DNA of 64,000 nt from Streptomyces sp. TRM68367 (GCF_014495685.1 NZ_JACTVI010000015.1:61242-125241), one strand, 5' to 3'. Numbered from the stretch's first letter, positions 54,706 to 63,716 are shown. Notes: generated from the sequence alone by a model not told the origin. Made by a program: numbers and translations.

Positions 54706-55306
54706 TACCATCCCGGGCCCGCGGGCCGAGGACCAGCTGCCGCACACGGCAGAGTCCGCGGCCAAGATCGTGATCGTGGGCGGGTTCGGAGTCGGCAAGA
54801 CGACCATGGTCGGCTCGGTCAGCGAGATCAAACCGCTGACCACCGAAGAGACCATGACCCAGGCCGGAATCGGGGTCGACGACAACTTCGGCTCCGCGAC
54901 CAAGACGGCCACCACCGTGGCCATGGACTTCGGCCGTATCAAGATCACCGACCAGCTCGTGCTGTACCTCTTCGGCACACCCGGCCAGCAGCGCTTCTGG
55001 TTCCTGTGGCACGGCCTGTTCGAGGGCGCGCTCGGCGCCGTGGTGCTGGTCGACACCCGCCGCCTGGAGGTCAGCTTCGAGGTCATGGGACGGCTGGAGG
55101 AACGCGGCGTGCCGTTCGTGGTCGCCGTCAACACCTTCCCGAACGCACCCCGTTACCACATCGAGGAACTGCGCACCGCCCTCGACCTCAGCCCGGGCAT
55201 CCCCATCATGGAGTGCGACGCGCGCCGCCGGGCCTCCAGCCGTGACGTCCTGGTCACGCTGATGCGCTTCCTGCACTCGCTCCACATGGCGGGCGCCCTC
55301 ACCTGA
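54686..55306 (+). CDS. rarD: Conservon small GTPase RarD/CvnD
   Basis: 206 aa. P-loop GGFGVGKTT (32-40), TTVAMDFGRI and LFGTPGQQRFWFLWHGL (switch II, TPGQ) mark the conservon Ras-like family. In place of the usual NKxD base motif it has VAVNTFPN, as is usual in this group. GTP binding and signalling role are from characterised relatives. Starts inside the rarC end. Confidence 0.94.
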   Translation: MDFKGSDTIPGPRAEDQLPHTAESAAKIVIVGGFGVGKTTMVGSVSEIKPLTTEETMTQAGIGVDDNFGSATKTATTVAMDFGRIKITDQLVLYLFGTPGQQRFWFLWHGLFEGALGAVVLVDTRRLEVSFEVMGRLEERGVPFVVAVNTFPNAPRYHIEELRTALDLSPGIPIMECDARRRASSRDVLVTLMRFLHSLHMAGALT

Positions 55307-55364
55307 GAGCCGTGCCCGCCGGCACCGAACTTCCCCTCCTCTCTCCTGTTTCGGAGCGACCACT

Positions 55365-56885
55365 GTGACGCCTGAATCCTCATCCCCGCCCCGCACGGAC
55401 ACCCTCGGGCTCGCCCCGCCCCCCGGCTGCCCCGCACACGGCCTCGGGCCCGGGGGACTGCACCGGCTGCACGAGGCGCAGGACCTGGGGGAGCTGTACG
55501 AGAACCTCCGGGACGAACACGGCCCCGTGGCGCCCGTGCTGCTCCACGACGACGTACCGATCTGGGTCGTCCTCGGCCACGCCGAGAACCTGCACATGGT
55601 GAGCACGCCCGCGCAGTTCTGCCGGGACAGCCGCATCTGGACACCGCTCAGGGAGGGCCTGGTCAAGCCCGACCACCCCCTCATGCCGCACATCGCCTGG
55701 CAGCCGATCTGCTCGCACGTCGAGGGCGACGAGCACAAGCGGCTGCGCGGCGCGGTCACCGGCGGCCTGTCGACCATCAACTTCCGCACGCTGCGCTGGC
55801 ACGTCAACCGGCACAGCCAGGGCCTCGTCAACCGGTTCTGCGAGCGGGGCCGCGCCGACCTCGTCAGCCAGTTCGCCGAGCACCTGCCGATGGGCGTGCT
55901 GTGCGAGATCCTCGGCATGCCCGAGGAGTTCAACGACCGCCTGGTGGAGGCCACCCGAGACGCGCTCAGGGGCACCGAGACCGCCATCGCCAGCCACACC
56001 TACGTCCTGGAGGCCCTGTCCCGGCTCACCGCCCGCCGCCGGACCGAACCCGACGAGGACTTCGCCAGCCACCTCATCAACCACCCGGCGCGGCTCACCG
56101 ACGACGAGGTCAGTGAGCACCTGCGCCTCGTGCTCTTCGCCGCCTACGAGGCCACCACCAACCTCCTCGCCAACGTGCTGCGCGTGGTGCTCACCGACCC
56201 GCGCTTTCGCGCCCAGCTCAACGGCGGGCAGAGGACGGTGCCGCAGGCGGTGGAGCAGTCGCTGTGGGACGAGCCGCCGTTCAGCACCGTGTTCGCCTAC
56301 TTCGCCAAGCAGGACGTCGAGCTGGGCGGCCAGCGCATCCGTGAAGGTGACGGGCTGCTGTTCGCTCCGGCGCCGGGCAACGTCGACCCCCGGATCCGGC
56401 CCGACCTGTCCGCCCACATGATGGGCAACCGCTCCCACCTCGCGTTCGGCGGCGGCCCGCACGAGTGCCCCGGCCAGGACATCGGCCGTACCATCGCCGA
56501 CATCGGCGTCGAGGCGCTGCTGCTGCGGCTGCCGGACATCCGGATCGACTGCGCCGAGAAGGACCTGCGCTGGCGGGAGTCCATTGCCTCACGGCACCTC
56601 GTGGAGCTGCCGGTGCGCTTCGAGCCCGGGCCGCCGCAGGACGTGATGGAGATGCCGTCGTACGGGCCGGTTCCGGCGCCGCGCCCCGCGTGGCACATCA
56701 GCAGCTCCCCGCCGCCGCAGCCGGCCGCCGCACAGCCCCAGCCGGCGGCTCCGCAGCCCCAGCCCGTGGCCACACAGCCGCAGCCGGAGGTCCCGCAACC
56801 CCGGCCGGACGGCGTTCCGCAACCGGAACCAGCCCGCCGGAGGGGGGTCTGGCAGCGCTTCCTGCACTGGTGGCGCGGGGACTGA
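55365..56885 (+). CDS. rarE: Conservon cytochrome P450 RarE, lacking ExxR
   Basis: 506 aa from GTG 55365. The heme-ligand loop FGGGPHECPGQDIG has Cys368. The I-helix region LFAAYEATTNLLAN matches bacterial P450s. In the K-helix, where ExxR is nearly invariant, the sequence is 297-EQSLW-301: Glu is kept but Arg is Leu/Trp. This is the pattern I recall from the CYP157 family of Streptomyces conservons. Residues from about 440 are a Pro/Gln repeat tail (QPAAAQPQPAAPQPQP) ending basic. Role: last gene of the rar operon; substrate unknown. Confidence 0.93.
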   Translation: MTPESSSPPRTDTLGLAPPPGCPAHGLGPGGLHRLHEAQDLGELYENLRDEHGPVAPVLLHDDVPIWVVLGHAENLHMVSTPAQFCRDSRIWTPLREGLVKPDHPLMPHIAWQPICSHVEGDEHKRLRGAVTGGLSTINFRTLRWHVNRHSQGLVNRFCERGRADLVSQFAEHLPMGVLCEILGMPEEFNDRLVEATRDALRGTETAIASHTYVLEALSRLTARRRTEPDEDFASHLINHPARLTDDEVSEHLRLVLFAAYEATTNLLANVLRVVLTDPRFRAQLNGGQRTVPQAVEQSLWDEPPFSTVFAYFAKQDVELGGQRIREGDGLLFAPAPGNVDPRIRPDLSAHMMGNRSHLAFGGGPHECPGQDIGRTIADIGVEALLLRLPDIRIDCAEKDLRWRESIASRHLVELPVRFEPGPPQDVMEMPSYGPVPAPRPAWHISSSPPPQPAAAQPQPAAPQPQPVATQPQPEVPQPRPDGVPQPEPARRRGVWQRFLHWWRGD

Positions 56886-56894
56886 CCGGCCCGG

Positions 56895-57848
56895 CTACCG
56901 GCCGGCGGCCCAGTCGCCGTACGACGCCCACGCCCCGAGCAGCCGCCCGCTGCGCAGCCGGTGCGTGGCGCCCGTGACCGGGTCGGTGAACTCCAGCGCC
57001 CGCGCCAGCAGTTGCAGCGGGCGCCGGAAGTCACCGGTCGGCACGGGGCCGGTCACCTCGGGATAGAGCGGATCGCCGAGGATGGGCACGCCCAGCGCGG
57101 TCATGTGCACGCGCAGCTGGTGCGTCTGCCCGGTGCCGGGCACCAGCCGGTAGCGGCCCAGCCCGTCGCCGCGCCGCTCGATCAGCTCCACGCGGCTGAC
57201 GGCGTTGGGCTCGCCCTCGGCCTCCCGCGCCGTGAGCGTCCCGCGCTCCTTCACGATCCGGCTGCGCACGGTCCGGGGCAGGGCGAGGCCGGGATCGTAC
57301 GGCGCGACCGCCTCGTACTCCTTGCGCACCCGCCGGTCGCGGAACAGTGTCTGGTACGCGCCGCGCTCCTCGGGCCGCACGGTGAACAGCACGAGCCCGG
57401 CGGTGAGCCGGTCCAGCCGGTGCGCGGCGCTCAGCTGCGGGATGCCGAGGTCCCGGCGCAGCCGCGCGAGCGCCGTCTCGGCGACATGGCTGCCGCGCGG
57501 GGTGGTGGCCAGGAAGTGCGGCTTGTCGGCCACGACGATGTGCGCGTCCCGGTACACGACCGGCAATGGGAAGGGCACCGGGACCTCGTCGGGCAGCTCC
57601 CGGTGGAACCACACGAACATGCCGGGCACGTATGCCGCGTCCGACGCCACCGGCCGCCCGTCCGCACCGACGACCAGCCCCGCGTCGAACATGCCCTCGA
57701 CGACACCGGCACCCGCCCCCGACAGCCGCTCCCGCAGATGCTCCCGCACGGTGGCCCAGGACCCCTCGGCGGGCAGCCGCACCCGCACCGCGTCGACCCC
57801 GTGGCGCTGGGGGAGCGGGGAGCGCGGGGGCGGGGTGCGGCGTCTCAT
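56895..57848 (-). CDS. RluA-family pseudouridine synthase
   Basis: 317 aa from ATG 57848; the open frame continues to 58031 but without family sequence. SAAHRLDRLTAGLVLFTVRPEERGAYQTLF contains the catalytic Asp in HRLDRxTxG, and YRLVPGTGQTHQLRVHMTALGVPILGDPLYP is the RluA C-terminal motif. The N-terminal part may be an S4-like RNA-binding segment (REHLRERLSGAGAGVVEGMFDAGLVVGADGRPV). It isomerises uridine in rRNA or tRNA; target position unknown. Convergent with rarE, 9 bp apart. Confidence 0.92.
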   Translation of the reverse strand: MRRRTPPPRSPLPQRHGVDAVRVRLPAEGSWATVREHLRERLSGAGAGVVEGMFDAGLVVGADGRPVASDAAYVPGMFVWFHRELPDEVPVPFPLPVVYRDAHIVVADKPHFLATTPRGSHVAETALARLRRDLGIPQLSAAHRLDRLTAGLVLFTVRPEERGAYQTLFRDRRVRKEYEAVAPYDPGLALPRTVRSRIVKERGTLTAREAEGEPNAVSRVELIERRGDGLGRYRLVPGTGQTHQLRVHMTALGVPILGDPLYPEVTGPVPTGDFRRPLQLLARALEFTDPVTGATHRLRSGRLLGAWASYGDWAAGR

Positions 57849-57927
57849 CGCCGACCAGCCTACGAGGGCGTACGGGACGCCGGAAAACCGCTGGGCCCGG
57901 CCGCCATCGCGTTGGCAGGATGCGGGT

Positions 57928-58515
57928 ATGCCAGACCTCGTCAGCCCGGTCCTTGCCACGGGCACGCTCTCCCGCACCCTCCAGCCCACCATCCCCACCG
58001 GCGACGGACTCGTCCTGCGCCCCTGGCGCACCGAGGACGCGCCGGCGGTCTACCGGGCGTTCCAGGACCCCGTGATCCACCAGTGGCACATCCGCTCCGC
58101 CGACTCCGAGGACGAGGCGCGCGGCTGGATCGCCGAGTGGCGGCAGGAGTGGGGCGAGGAGCGCAGGATCCAGTGGGCGGTCGCCGACGCGGCCACCGAC
58201 GGGCTGCTCGGGCGGGTGGCGCTGCGCGACATCGCGCTGGACGAGGGCCTGGCCGAGGTCGCGTACTGGACCGTGCCGGCGGCCCGCGGACAGGGCGTCG
58301 CGGCACGCGCCACGACCGCACTCGCCCGCTGGGCGCTCGACGAGGTCGGCTTCCACCGCCTCGAACTGGTGCACGCCGTCGGCAACCAGCCGTCCTGCCG
58401 GGTCGCCGCGAAGTGCGGCTTCGCCCTCGAGGGCACCAAGCGCAGTGCCGCCCTGCACCCGGACGGCTGGCACGACATGCACCTGCACGCGCGCGTGCGG
58501 GGCGATCGCCGCTAA
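57928..58515 (+). CDS. GNAT family N-acetyltransferase
   Basis: 195 aa from ATG 57928. RimJ/RimL-type GNAT: LVLRPWRTEDAPAVYRAFQDP near the start, VAYWTVPAARGQGVAARATTALARWALDEVGFHRLELVHAVGNQPSCRVAAKCGFALEG with the acetyl-CoA loop (RGQGVA) and the SxxVAxKxGF end motif. Acceptor unknown. Divergent from the pseudouridine synthase. Its stop codon runs straight into a truncated esterase remnant. Confidence 0.92.
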   Translation: MPDLVSPVLATGTLSRTLQPTIPTGDGLVLRPWRTEDAPAVYRAFQDPVIHQWHIRSADSEDEARGWIAEWRQEWGEERRIQWAVADAATDGLLGRVALRDIALDEGLAEVAYWTVPAARGQGVAARATTALARWALDEVGFHRLELVHAVGNQPSCRVAAKCGFALEGTKRSAALHPDGWHDMHLHARVRGDRR

Positions 58516-58974
58516 CAGCTCCGGCGCGGGGATCGCGGCCGCGGTGGCGCTGCGGGCGCGTGACGAGCAGGGGCCGCCGATCCGCTTCCAACTGCTCAAC
58601 GAGGCCATCCTCGACGACCGGCAGCAGACCTGGTCGGCGCGGAACTTCACGGCCACGCCCTGGAACACGCGGGCCGACGAGCCGCGGCGCTGGGGCACTA
58701 CCTGGGCTCCGCGACCGCCACGCCGTACGCCGCACCGGCCCGGGCCACCGACCTGTCCGGCCTGCCGCCGGCCTGCATCGCCACCGCGGAGTTCGACCCG
58801 AACCGCGACGAAGGCATCGACTACGCACTGCGCCTGTTGCAGGCGGGCGTCCCGGTCGAACTGCACCAGTGGCCCGGCACCTTCCACGGCTCGCAGGCCA
58901 TCCCGTCCGCCGGGATCTCCCAGCGGCAGATCGCCGAACTCACCGGGGCCCTGCGCCGCGCCCTGGCCGAGTGA
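58515..58974 (+). pseudogene. Alpha/beta hydrolase (esterase/lipase) C-terminal remnant
   Basis: One frame gives NSSGAGIAAAVALRARDEQG, beginning at the nucleophile elbow (GxSxG region) of HSL-type esterases, and continues with FQLLNEAILDDRQQT. After a 1-nt frameshift near 58680 it reads HYLGSATATPYAAPARATDL, LPPACIATAEFDPNRDEG (Asp) and GTFHGSQAIP (catalytic His), ending in a stop at 58974. The N-terminal half is missing and no start codon fits. A decayed gene. Confidence 0.8.
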
Positions 58975-59137
58975 CGCGTCCTGACGCCTCGCCGGCGGGA
59001 TACGCCGCTGCCGCCATGCGCATCGCCTACTCCGCGCGGAGTAGAGCAAAGGGCCTCCCTCCGGGGGATGGCACATTTCCGCCTCCTGGGCAGAGTGGCC
59101 GGCGTGCCAACAGCCGGTCACATGACAGGAGTACGGG

Positions 59138-59785
59138 ATGCTGCTGATCGAAGTCTTCGTTCCCGGAGGGGCGTTGAGCGAGGAGGATCGGAAGGTACTG
59201 GGGCAGCGGCTCATCGACACGCTCATGGTCGAGGACGACGGCCACGCCATCGAGATCATCGATGCCCAGCGCACGCTGACACAGGTCCTCGTGCACGAGC
59301 CCGCCGCCTGGGTCCTCGGTCAGAGGCCGGCGGCGGACCCGGCGGATCCACCGCGCTATCTGGTGCGGGTCACCGTTCCGGCGTCATGGCGCAGGGAGAT
59401 GTGCGACTACACGGTGGAGATCATCACCGGTGTGCTGGCCGAGACGGAACGGGCCGCCGGCCGTGACCCGGAGCGGATGCGGCGTGAGCCGCACGCGGTG
59501 ATTCTCGTGGACGGCATCTCCGAGGGCGGCATCGGGATCCACGGAAGGGCCATGGGCAGCCTGGACCTCACCGAACTCGTCTCCCGGCCGTACCGCGACA
59601 ACGCCACCGCCCGCCCAGTCCCGGACTCGCCGCAGGGCGGACTGATCGACCCGGTCTGCGGCATGCGTGTGGACCTCGACGACTCCACCCTCACGCTGGT
59701 ACACGACGGGGTCCTGTACGGCTTCTGCCACGGCCTGTGCCGACGGGCCTTCGCCGACGAGCACGGAGTACCGCTCGGCCGGTAG
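59138..59785 (+). CDS. Tautomerase-like protein fused to a YHS-type metal-binding domain
   Basis: 215 aa from ATG 59138 with GGAG at good spacing. Residues 1 to about 150 resemble two 4-oxalocrotonate tautomerase-like units (MLLIEVFVPGGALSEEDRKVLGQRLIDTLM and LVRVTVPASWRREMCDYTVEIITGVL). The catalytic Pro that should follow Met is Leu, so normal tautomerase chemistry is doubtful. Residues about 170-205 (LIDPVCGMRVDLDDSTLTLVHDGVLYGFCHGLCRRAF) form a YHS domain, a metal-sensing or metal-binding module with DPVCGM and two more Cys. I know no characterised protein with this fusion. Confidence 0.75.
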   Translation: MLLIEVFVPGGALSEEDRKVLGQRLIDTLMVEDDGHAIEIIDAQRTLTQVLVHEPAAWVLGQRPAADPADPPRYLVRVTVPASWRREMCDYTVEIITGVLAETERAAGRDPERMRREPHAVILVDGISEGGIGIHGRAMGSLDLTELVSRPYRDNATARPVPDSPQGGLIDPVCGMRVDLDDSTLTLVHDGVLYGFCHGLCRRAFADEHGVPLGR

Positions 59786-59804
59786 CGGGGCCGTGCGTCC
59801 GCCC

Positions 59805-60752
59805 CTACCCCCGCGTCAGCGACAGCAGGTCGCGTGCCGGCCCCGTGGGCCGGTGTCCCGTCGGCCAGACCGCGCGCAGGTCGCGGGCCAGGGCGATGCC
59901 GTCCACGGGGACGCGGACCAGGCGGCGCATCGCCAGCTCCTCGCCGACGGCGAGTTCGCTGAGGACGGAGGGGCCCGCGCCGCTCACCGCGGCCGCCTTC
60001 ACGGCCGTGGTGGAGGAGAGCTCGATCAGGGGACGGGCCAGGCCGCCGAGCGCGGCGTCGAGGACCTGGCGGGTGCCGGAGCCCTCCTCCCGCAGGATCA
60101 GGGGGGTCGCCGCCAGTTCGTCCGCCGCGATGGGACGCCGGCGGCGGGCCCAGGGGTGGCCGGGGGCCGTCACGACGATCAGGCGGTCGTGGGCTATGAC
60201 GGCGGAGTCCAGGCCCGGCGGGACGGTCAGGCCCTCCACGAACCCCAGGTCGGCCTCGTCGGACAGCAGGCGCTCGGCCACCGCCGCAGAGTTCCCCGCG
60301 TGCAGCGACACCGCCGTGTCCGGCCGCTGGGCGCGTAGCGCGAGCAGCCAGCCCGGCAGCAGATACTCGGCGATGGTCATGCTCGCCGCGACCCGCAGCC
60401 GGGAGTCACGGCGGTCGCGCAGCGCCTGCGCCCCCGCGTCGAAGGCCTCGGCCGCCTCGACGATCCGCCGCGCCCAGTCCGTGACCAGGGCACCGGCGTC
60501 GGTGAGCCGGGACCCGCGCGGCGAGCGGTCCACCAGCGCCACGCCCAGCTGCCGCTCCATCGACCGGATCCGGCTGCTCGCCGCCGGCTGGGTGATCCCC
60601 AGCTCACGTGCCGCCCCGCCCAGGCTGCCCAGCCGCGCCACCGCCAGCAGCAGCTCCAGCGCCCCGAGGTCCGGCACCCGGTGCGCCAGCGATCCGGCGG
60701 CCGGGCGACCGGCGTCGGCGGATGCCTCCGGCTTTCTCTCCGTGCTGCTCAT
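59805..60752 (-). CDS. LysR family transcriptional regulator
   Basis: 315 aa. The N-terminal helix-turn-helix LGALELLLAVARLGSLGGAARELGITQPAASSRIRSMERQLGVALVDRSPRGSRLTDAG (about 32-90) is preceded by 30 unusual polar residues. The C-terminal effector domain has ADLGFVEGLTVPPGLDSAVIAHDRLIVVTAPGHPWA. It is divergent from a TDT-type transporter gene 69 bp away with a palindrome between, its probable target. Confidence 0.93.
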   Translation of the reverse strand: MSSTERKPEASADAGRPAAGSLAHRVPDLGALELLLAVARLGSLGGAARELGITQPAASSRIRSMERQLGVALVDRSPRGSRLTDAGALVTDWARRIVEAAEAFDAGAQALRDRRDSRLRVAASMTIAEYLLPGWLLALRAQRPDTAVSLHAGNSAAVAERLLSDEADLGFVEGLTVPPGLDSAVIAHDRLIVVTAPGHPWARRRRPIAADELAATPLILREEGSGTRQVLDAALGGLARPLIELSSTTAVKAAAVSGAGPSVLSELAVGEELAMRRLVRVPVDGIALARDLRAVWPTGHRPTGPARDLLSLTRG

Positions 60753-60762
60753 AACTCCACCT

Positions 60763-60782
60763 TATGCCCTCATAGAGGCATA
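60763..60782. promoter_or_regulatory. LysR-type operator between regulator and transporter
   Basis: TATGCC-N8-GGCATA (60763-60768 and 60777-60782) with an inner CTCATAGAG. It lies 10 bp before the lysR start, in the 69-bp divergent intergenic space. Typical T-N11-A-like dyad for autoregulation and control of the transporter. Confidence 0.6.
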
Positions 60783-60821
60783 CTCCCTGGTCGCGGCCTG
60801 CGCCGACACGGATCGTGGGGC

Positions 60822-61905
60822 ATGGTCACCGCAGCCCAGCCCCTTGCCGGTCCTCCGCGTGCCACCGCGCGGCCCCCGCGCGCCACCGCGGTCCGGCACC
60901 TCGGGCCGAACTGGTACGCGTCCGTCATGGACACCGCCGTCGTCGCCACCGCCGGGGCCGCGCTCCCGCTGTCCTTCCCCGGCCTGCGCACGGCCCTCAC
61001 CGCCGTCTGGGCCCTCTCCCTCGCCCTGCTCCTCACGCTCCTCACCGCGCGGGCCGTGTACCGGCGGCACCACCGCGACCAGGCCCGTGCCCACCTCCTC
61101 GACCCGGCGACCGCCCCCTTCTACGGCTGCCTCGCGATGGCCCTGCTCGCGGTCGGCTGCGGCGCCCTCACCGTCGGCCGGGACTGGACCAGGCTGCGTG
61201 CGGCCGTCGCCCTCGACGCCGTGCTGTTCGGCGCCGGTACGGCCGTAGGACTCGCGGCCGCGGTCGCCGTGCCGTACCTCATGGCCGTACGCCACCGGAT
61301 CGAGCCCGGGCAGGCCACGCCGGTGTGGCTGCTGCCGCTGGTCGCGCCGATGGTGTCGGCCGCGCTCGGGCCACTGCACGTGCCGCATCTGCCGGCCGGG
61401 CAGCCCCGCGCGACCCTGCTGTTCGCCTGCTTCGCGCTGTTCGGGCTGAGCCTGCCGGCGACCCTGCTCATGCTGCCGCTGCTCTTCGCCCGGCTGATCA
61501 CCGGCGGACCGCTCCCGCCGGCGCTCACCGCGACGCTGTTCCTGGTGTTGGGCCCGCTCGGGCAGTCCACCACCGCCGTCGGGAAGTTCGCCGACGTCGC
61601 ACCCGGCGTCGTACCGGGCCCGTACCGCGACGGCTTCGGGCTGCTCGCCGGGCTCTACGGCGTGCCCGTGATGGGGTTCGCGCTGCTGTGGCTGTGCCTG
61701 GCCACCGCCCATGTGCTGCGCGCCCGGCGGCACGGGATGGGCTTCTCGATGTCCTGGTGGGCGTTCGCCTTCCCCGTGGGCACCTGCGTCACCGGCGCCG
61801 AGGCACTGGCCCGGCACACCGGGCTCGTCGTGTACGACGGGCTCGCGGCCGTCCTGTACGGCGTCCTCGTCGCCGCCTGGGCGACCGCCGCCGTGTCACC
61901 GCGCG
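60822..61905 (+). CDS. TDT-family transporter (tellurite-resistance/dicarboxylate transporter type), probably frameshifted at its end
   Basis: About 360 aa from ATG 60822, with about ten hydrophobic helices (NWYASVMDTAVVATAGAALPL, PVWLLPLVAPMVSAALGPLH, GFSMSWWAFAFPVGTCVTGAEAL), a TehA/Mae1-like organic-anion channel/transporter family. Near 61893 the reading frame leaves the family sequence: in frame it reads AVSPRAGWSAARCS and then runs far antisense through the opposite gene to 63401, while one base shifted it reads TARGLVSGTLLAGP, the expected end. A single missing base (GTG-TC-ACC instead of GTG-NNN-ACC) explains this. The end given is where family similarity in the first frame stops. Controlled by the divergent LysR gene, by position. 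Confidence 0.8.
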
Positions 61906-61913
61906 CGGGCTGG

Positions 61914-62633
61914 TCAGCGGCACGCTGCTCGCAGGGCCCGCCCCAGCGCCCGGGGCGCCTCGGCCAGCGACGGCCCGTACCAGGTCAGGTGCCGCCCGCT
62001 GACCAGGGCGCAGGGCAGCCCCGCGAACGCCTCGGGCCCGTCGTCGGCGGTGAAGCGGTAGGGCTCGTCGGGCAGCACGACGACGTCCGGGGCTGCCGCG
62101 TGCAGCTCGTCCAGAGGGATCTTCGGGTAGCGCTCGGGATGCGCCGCGTACCGGTGGTCGACGCCCAGGCGGGCCAGTACGTCACCGGCGAAGGTGTCCC
62201 GGCCGAGCACCATCCACGGCCGGCGCCAGATCGGTACGACGGCGGTCGTACGGTGCTCCGGTGGCGGCAGTGCCGACCAGGTCTCCTCGGCCTCGTCCAG
62301 CCAGCGGGGCCGTACCCGCACGCCGCAGGCGTCCAGGACGCGGGCCAGTTCCCCGAAGGCCTGCGGCACGTCCCGCACCTCGGTCACCAGCACCTCGACC
62401 CCCGCCGCGCGCAGGGCCGCGAGGTCGGGCTCGCGGTTCTCCTCCTCGTTGGCGATCACCAGATCGGGGGAGAGCGCGACGATCCGGTCCGTCCTGGGGT
62501 TCTTGGTGCCGCCCACGCGCGCGACGTCGAGTCCGCCCGGGTGGGTGCACCAGTCGGTGGCGCCGGCCAGGACGCCGGGGGCGGAGACCGCCACGGCCTC
62601 CGTCAGCGACGGCACCAGGGAGACGACCCTCAC
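61914..62633 (-). CDS. BtuF-like helical-backbone metal receptor protein
   Basis: 239 aa from GTG 62633. VRVVSLVPSLTEAV, GATDWCTHP, VGGTKNPRTDRIVALSPDLVIANEEENREPDLAALRAAGVEVLVTEVRDVPQAFGELARVL match cobalamin/iron periplasmic-binding (BtuF-like) domains. There is no signal peptide, unusual for a binding protein, so it may act in the cytoplasm. Its GTG overlaps the stop of the XRE-cupin regulator (GTGA). Ligand undetermined. Confidence 0.88.
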   Translation of the reverse strand: MRVVSLVPSLTEAVAVSAPGVLAGATDWCTHPGGLDVARVGGTKNPRTDRIVALSPDLVIANEEENREPDLAALRAAGVEVLVTEVRDVPQAFGELARVLDACGVRVRPRWLDEAEETWSALPPPEHRTTAVVPIWRRPWMVLGRDTFAGDVLARLGVDHRYAAHPERYPKIPLDELHAAAPDVVVLPDEPYRFTADDGPEAFAGLPCALVSGRHLTWYGPSLAEAPRALGRALRAACR

Positions 62634-63199
62634 TGGCGCGGCCGGTTCCGGAGGGCCTCGATGTGCTCCGCGACGGCGACGACGATCAGCCGCGTGTCCG
62701 GCACCGTCGCCCGCCACCGGTGCCGCACACCGCCGGTCAGATACAGCGTGTCGCCGCGGCCGAGCCGGTACGCGCGGCCCTCGGCCTCGATCTCCACGGC
62801 GCCGTCGGCGACGTACATCAACTGGTCGTTGCGGTACTGGAATTCGCGTCCGGCGTCGTGGTCGCCGAGGAACTCCGAGGCGTGCATCTGGTGGTGGCCG
62901 CGCACCAGGGACCGCACCTGCGGCTGCGGCGTCGGCTCGACGGTCTCGGCGCGCACGACGTCCACGCTGCACGCCGGGTCGGCCGCCGCGAGGAGTTCCA
63001 CGGCGGTGGTGCGCAGCGCGTCGGCGACCTTCTCCAGGGAGCTTGTGCTGGGCCGCGCCCTGTCGTTCTCCACCTGGCTCAGGAAGGGCACGGACAGGCC
63101 GCTGCGCTCGGCCACGACGGCGAGGGTGAGCTCCAGAGCCCGGCGCCGCCGCCGCACGGCCGCGCCCACCCGCAAGGGCTGTTCTTTGTGGTCGCCCAT
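62630..63199 (-). CDS. XRE family regulator with cupin domain
   Basis: 189 aa. An N-terminal XRE helix-turn-helix (GAAVRRRRRALELTLAVVAERSGLSVPFLSQVENDRARPSTSSLEKVADALRTTAVELL, about 12-70) and a C-terminal cupin (QLMYVADGAVEIEAEGRAYRLGRGDTLYLTGGVRHRWRA). Such proteins sense small molecules through the cupin and bind DNA through the XRE domain. First gene of a unit with the BtuF-like gene, coupled by a 4-nt overlap. Confidence 0.93.
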   Translation of the reverse strand: MGDHKEQPLRVGAAVRRRRRALELTLAVVAERSGLSVPFLSQVENDRARPSTSSLEKVADALRTTAVELLAAADPACSVDVVRAETVEPTPQPQVRSLVRGHHQMHASEFLGDHDAGREFQYRNDQLMYVADGAVEIEAEGRAYRLGRGDTLYLTGGVRHRWRATVPDTRLIVVAVAEHIEALRNRPRQ

Positions 63200-63716
63200 C
63201 GCTCCGGCTCCCTCCTTCGCTCGTCGTTCCGCCTTCCGCGCGACCGCCCACGGTGCGCGCCTTCTGTTGAGTTGTCTGCACCCTACGCATGTTCGGCAAA
63301 CCGTTTCATGCGGCCGTCACATCGACGACACACGGGGGACGGTACGACATGACGGTTCGCGCCAGTGGATGAGTACCGCGGCACGCAACCGCCACTGCTG
63401 ACCCCCGATCAGCGCGAGACAGCTCCTGTTCAGTTCAATGCTCGGGACCTCCCCTGTGTTCCCGCCCGTGTCCGGGCCGGAATGTCTGGTCGGACGGGTG
63501 CTGGGGAGGGTACGCCAGGTCGTCGGGCCGGGGCTGGGCATGGGCGGTCGGCAAGGCCCGGTTCGGGGGATGAGGTAGCGCTCTGTGGTTGTCCGGATCC
63601 TTTTCGTAGACCTCGGGCCGGGAGCGGGTGCCGCAAGGGGCAGAAAGCCCCGGGCCGGGCTCACCTGTCCGTGAGCCCGGCCCGGGGCCTGTCTCCTTAC
63701 CGAGGTCCGTGGGGTG
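63200..63716. other. Intergenic region without a supportable gene
   Basis: About 515 bp. It holds the promoter of the XRE-cupin gene and, at its right end, the terminator of the partial binding-protein gene. Open frames here have no recognisable protein features. Confidence 0.6.
63647..63688 (-). terminator. Strong hairpin terminator of the binding-protein gene
   Basis: Perfect 18-bp inverted repeat (63647-63664 and 63671-63688) with a 6-nt loop CTGTCC, placed 28 bp past the stop of the minus-strand gene. Confidence 0.9.

Noticed and set aside
61906..63401. Extension of the TDT transporter frame to 63401
   Set aside because: It runs antisense through the BtuF-like and XRE-cupin genes; best explained by a frameshift.
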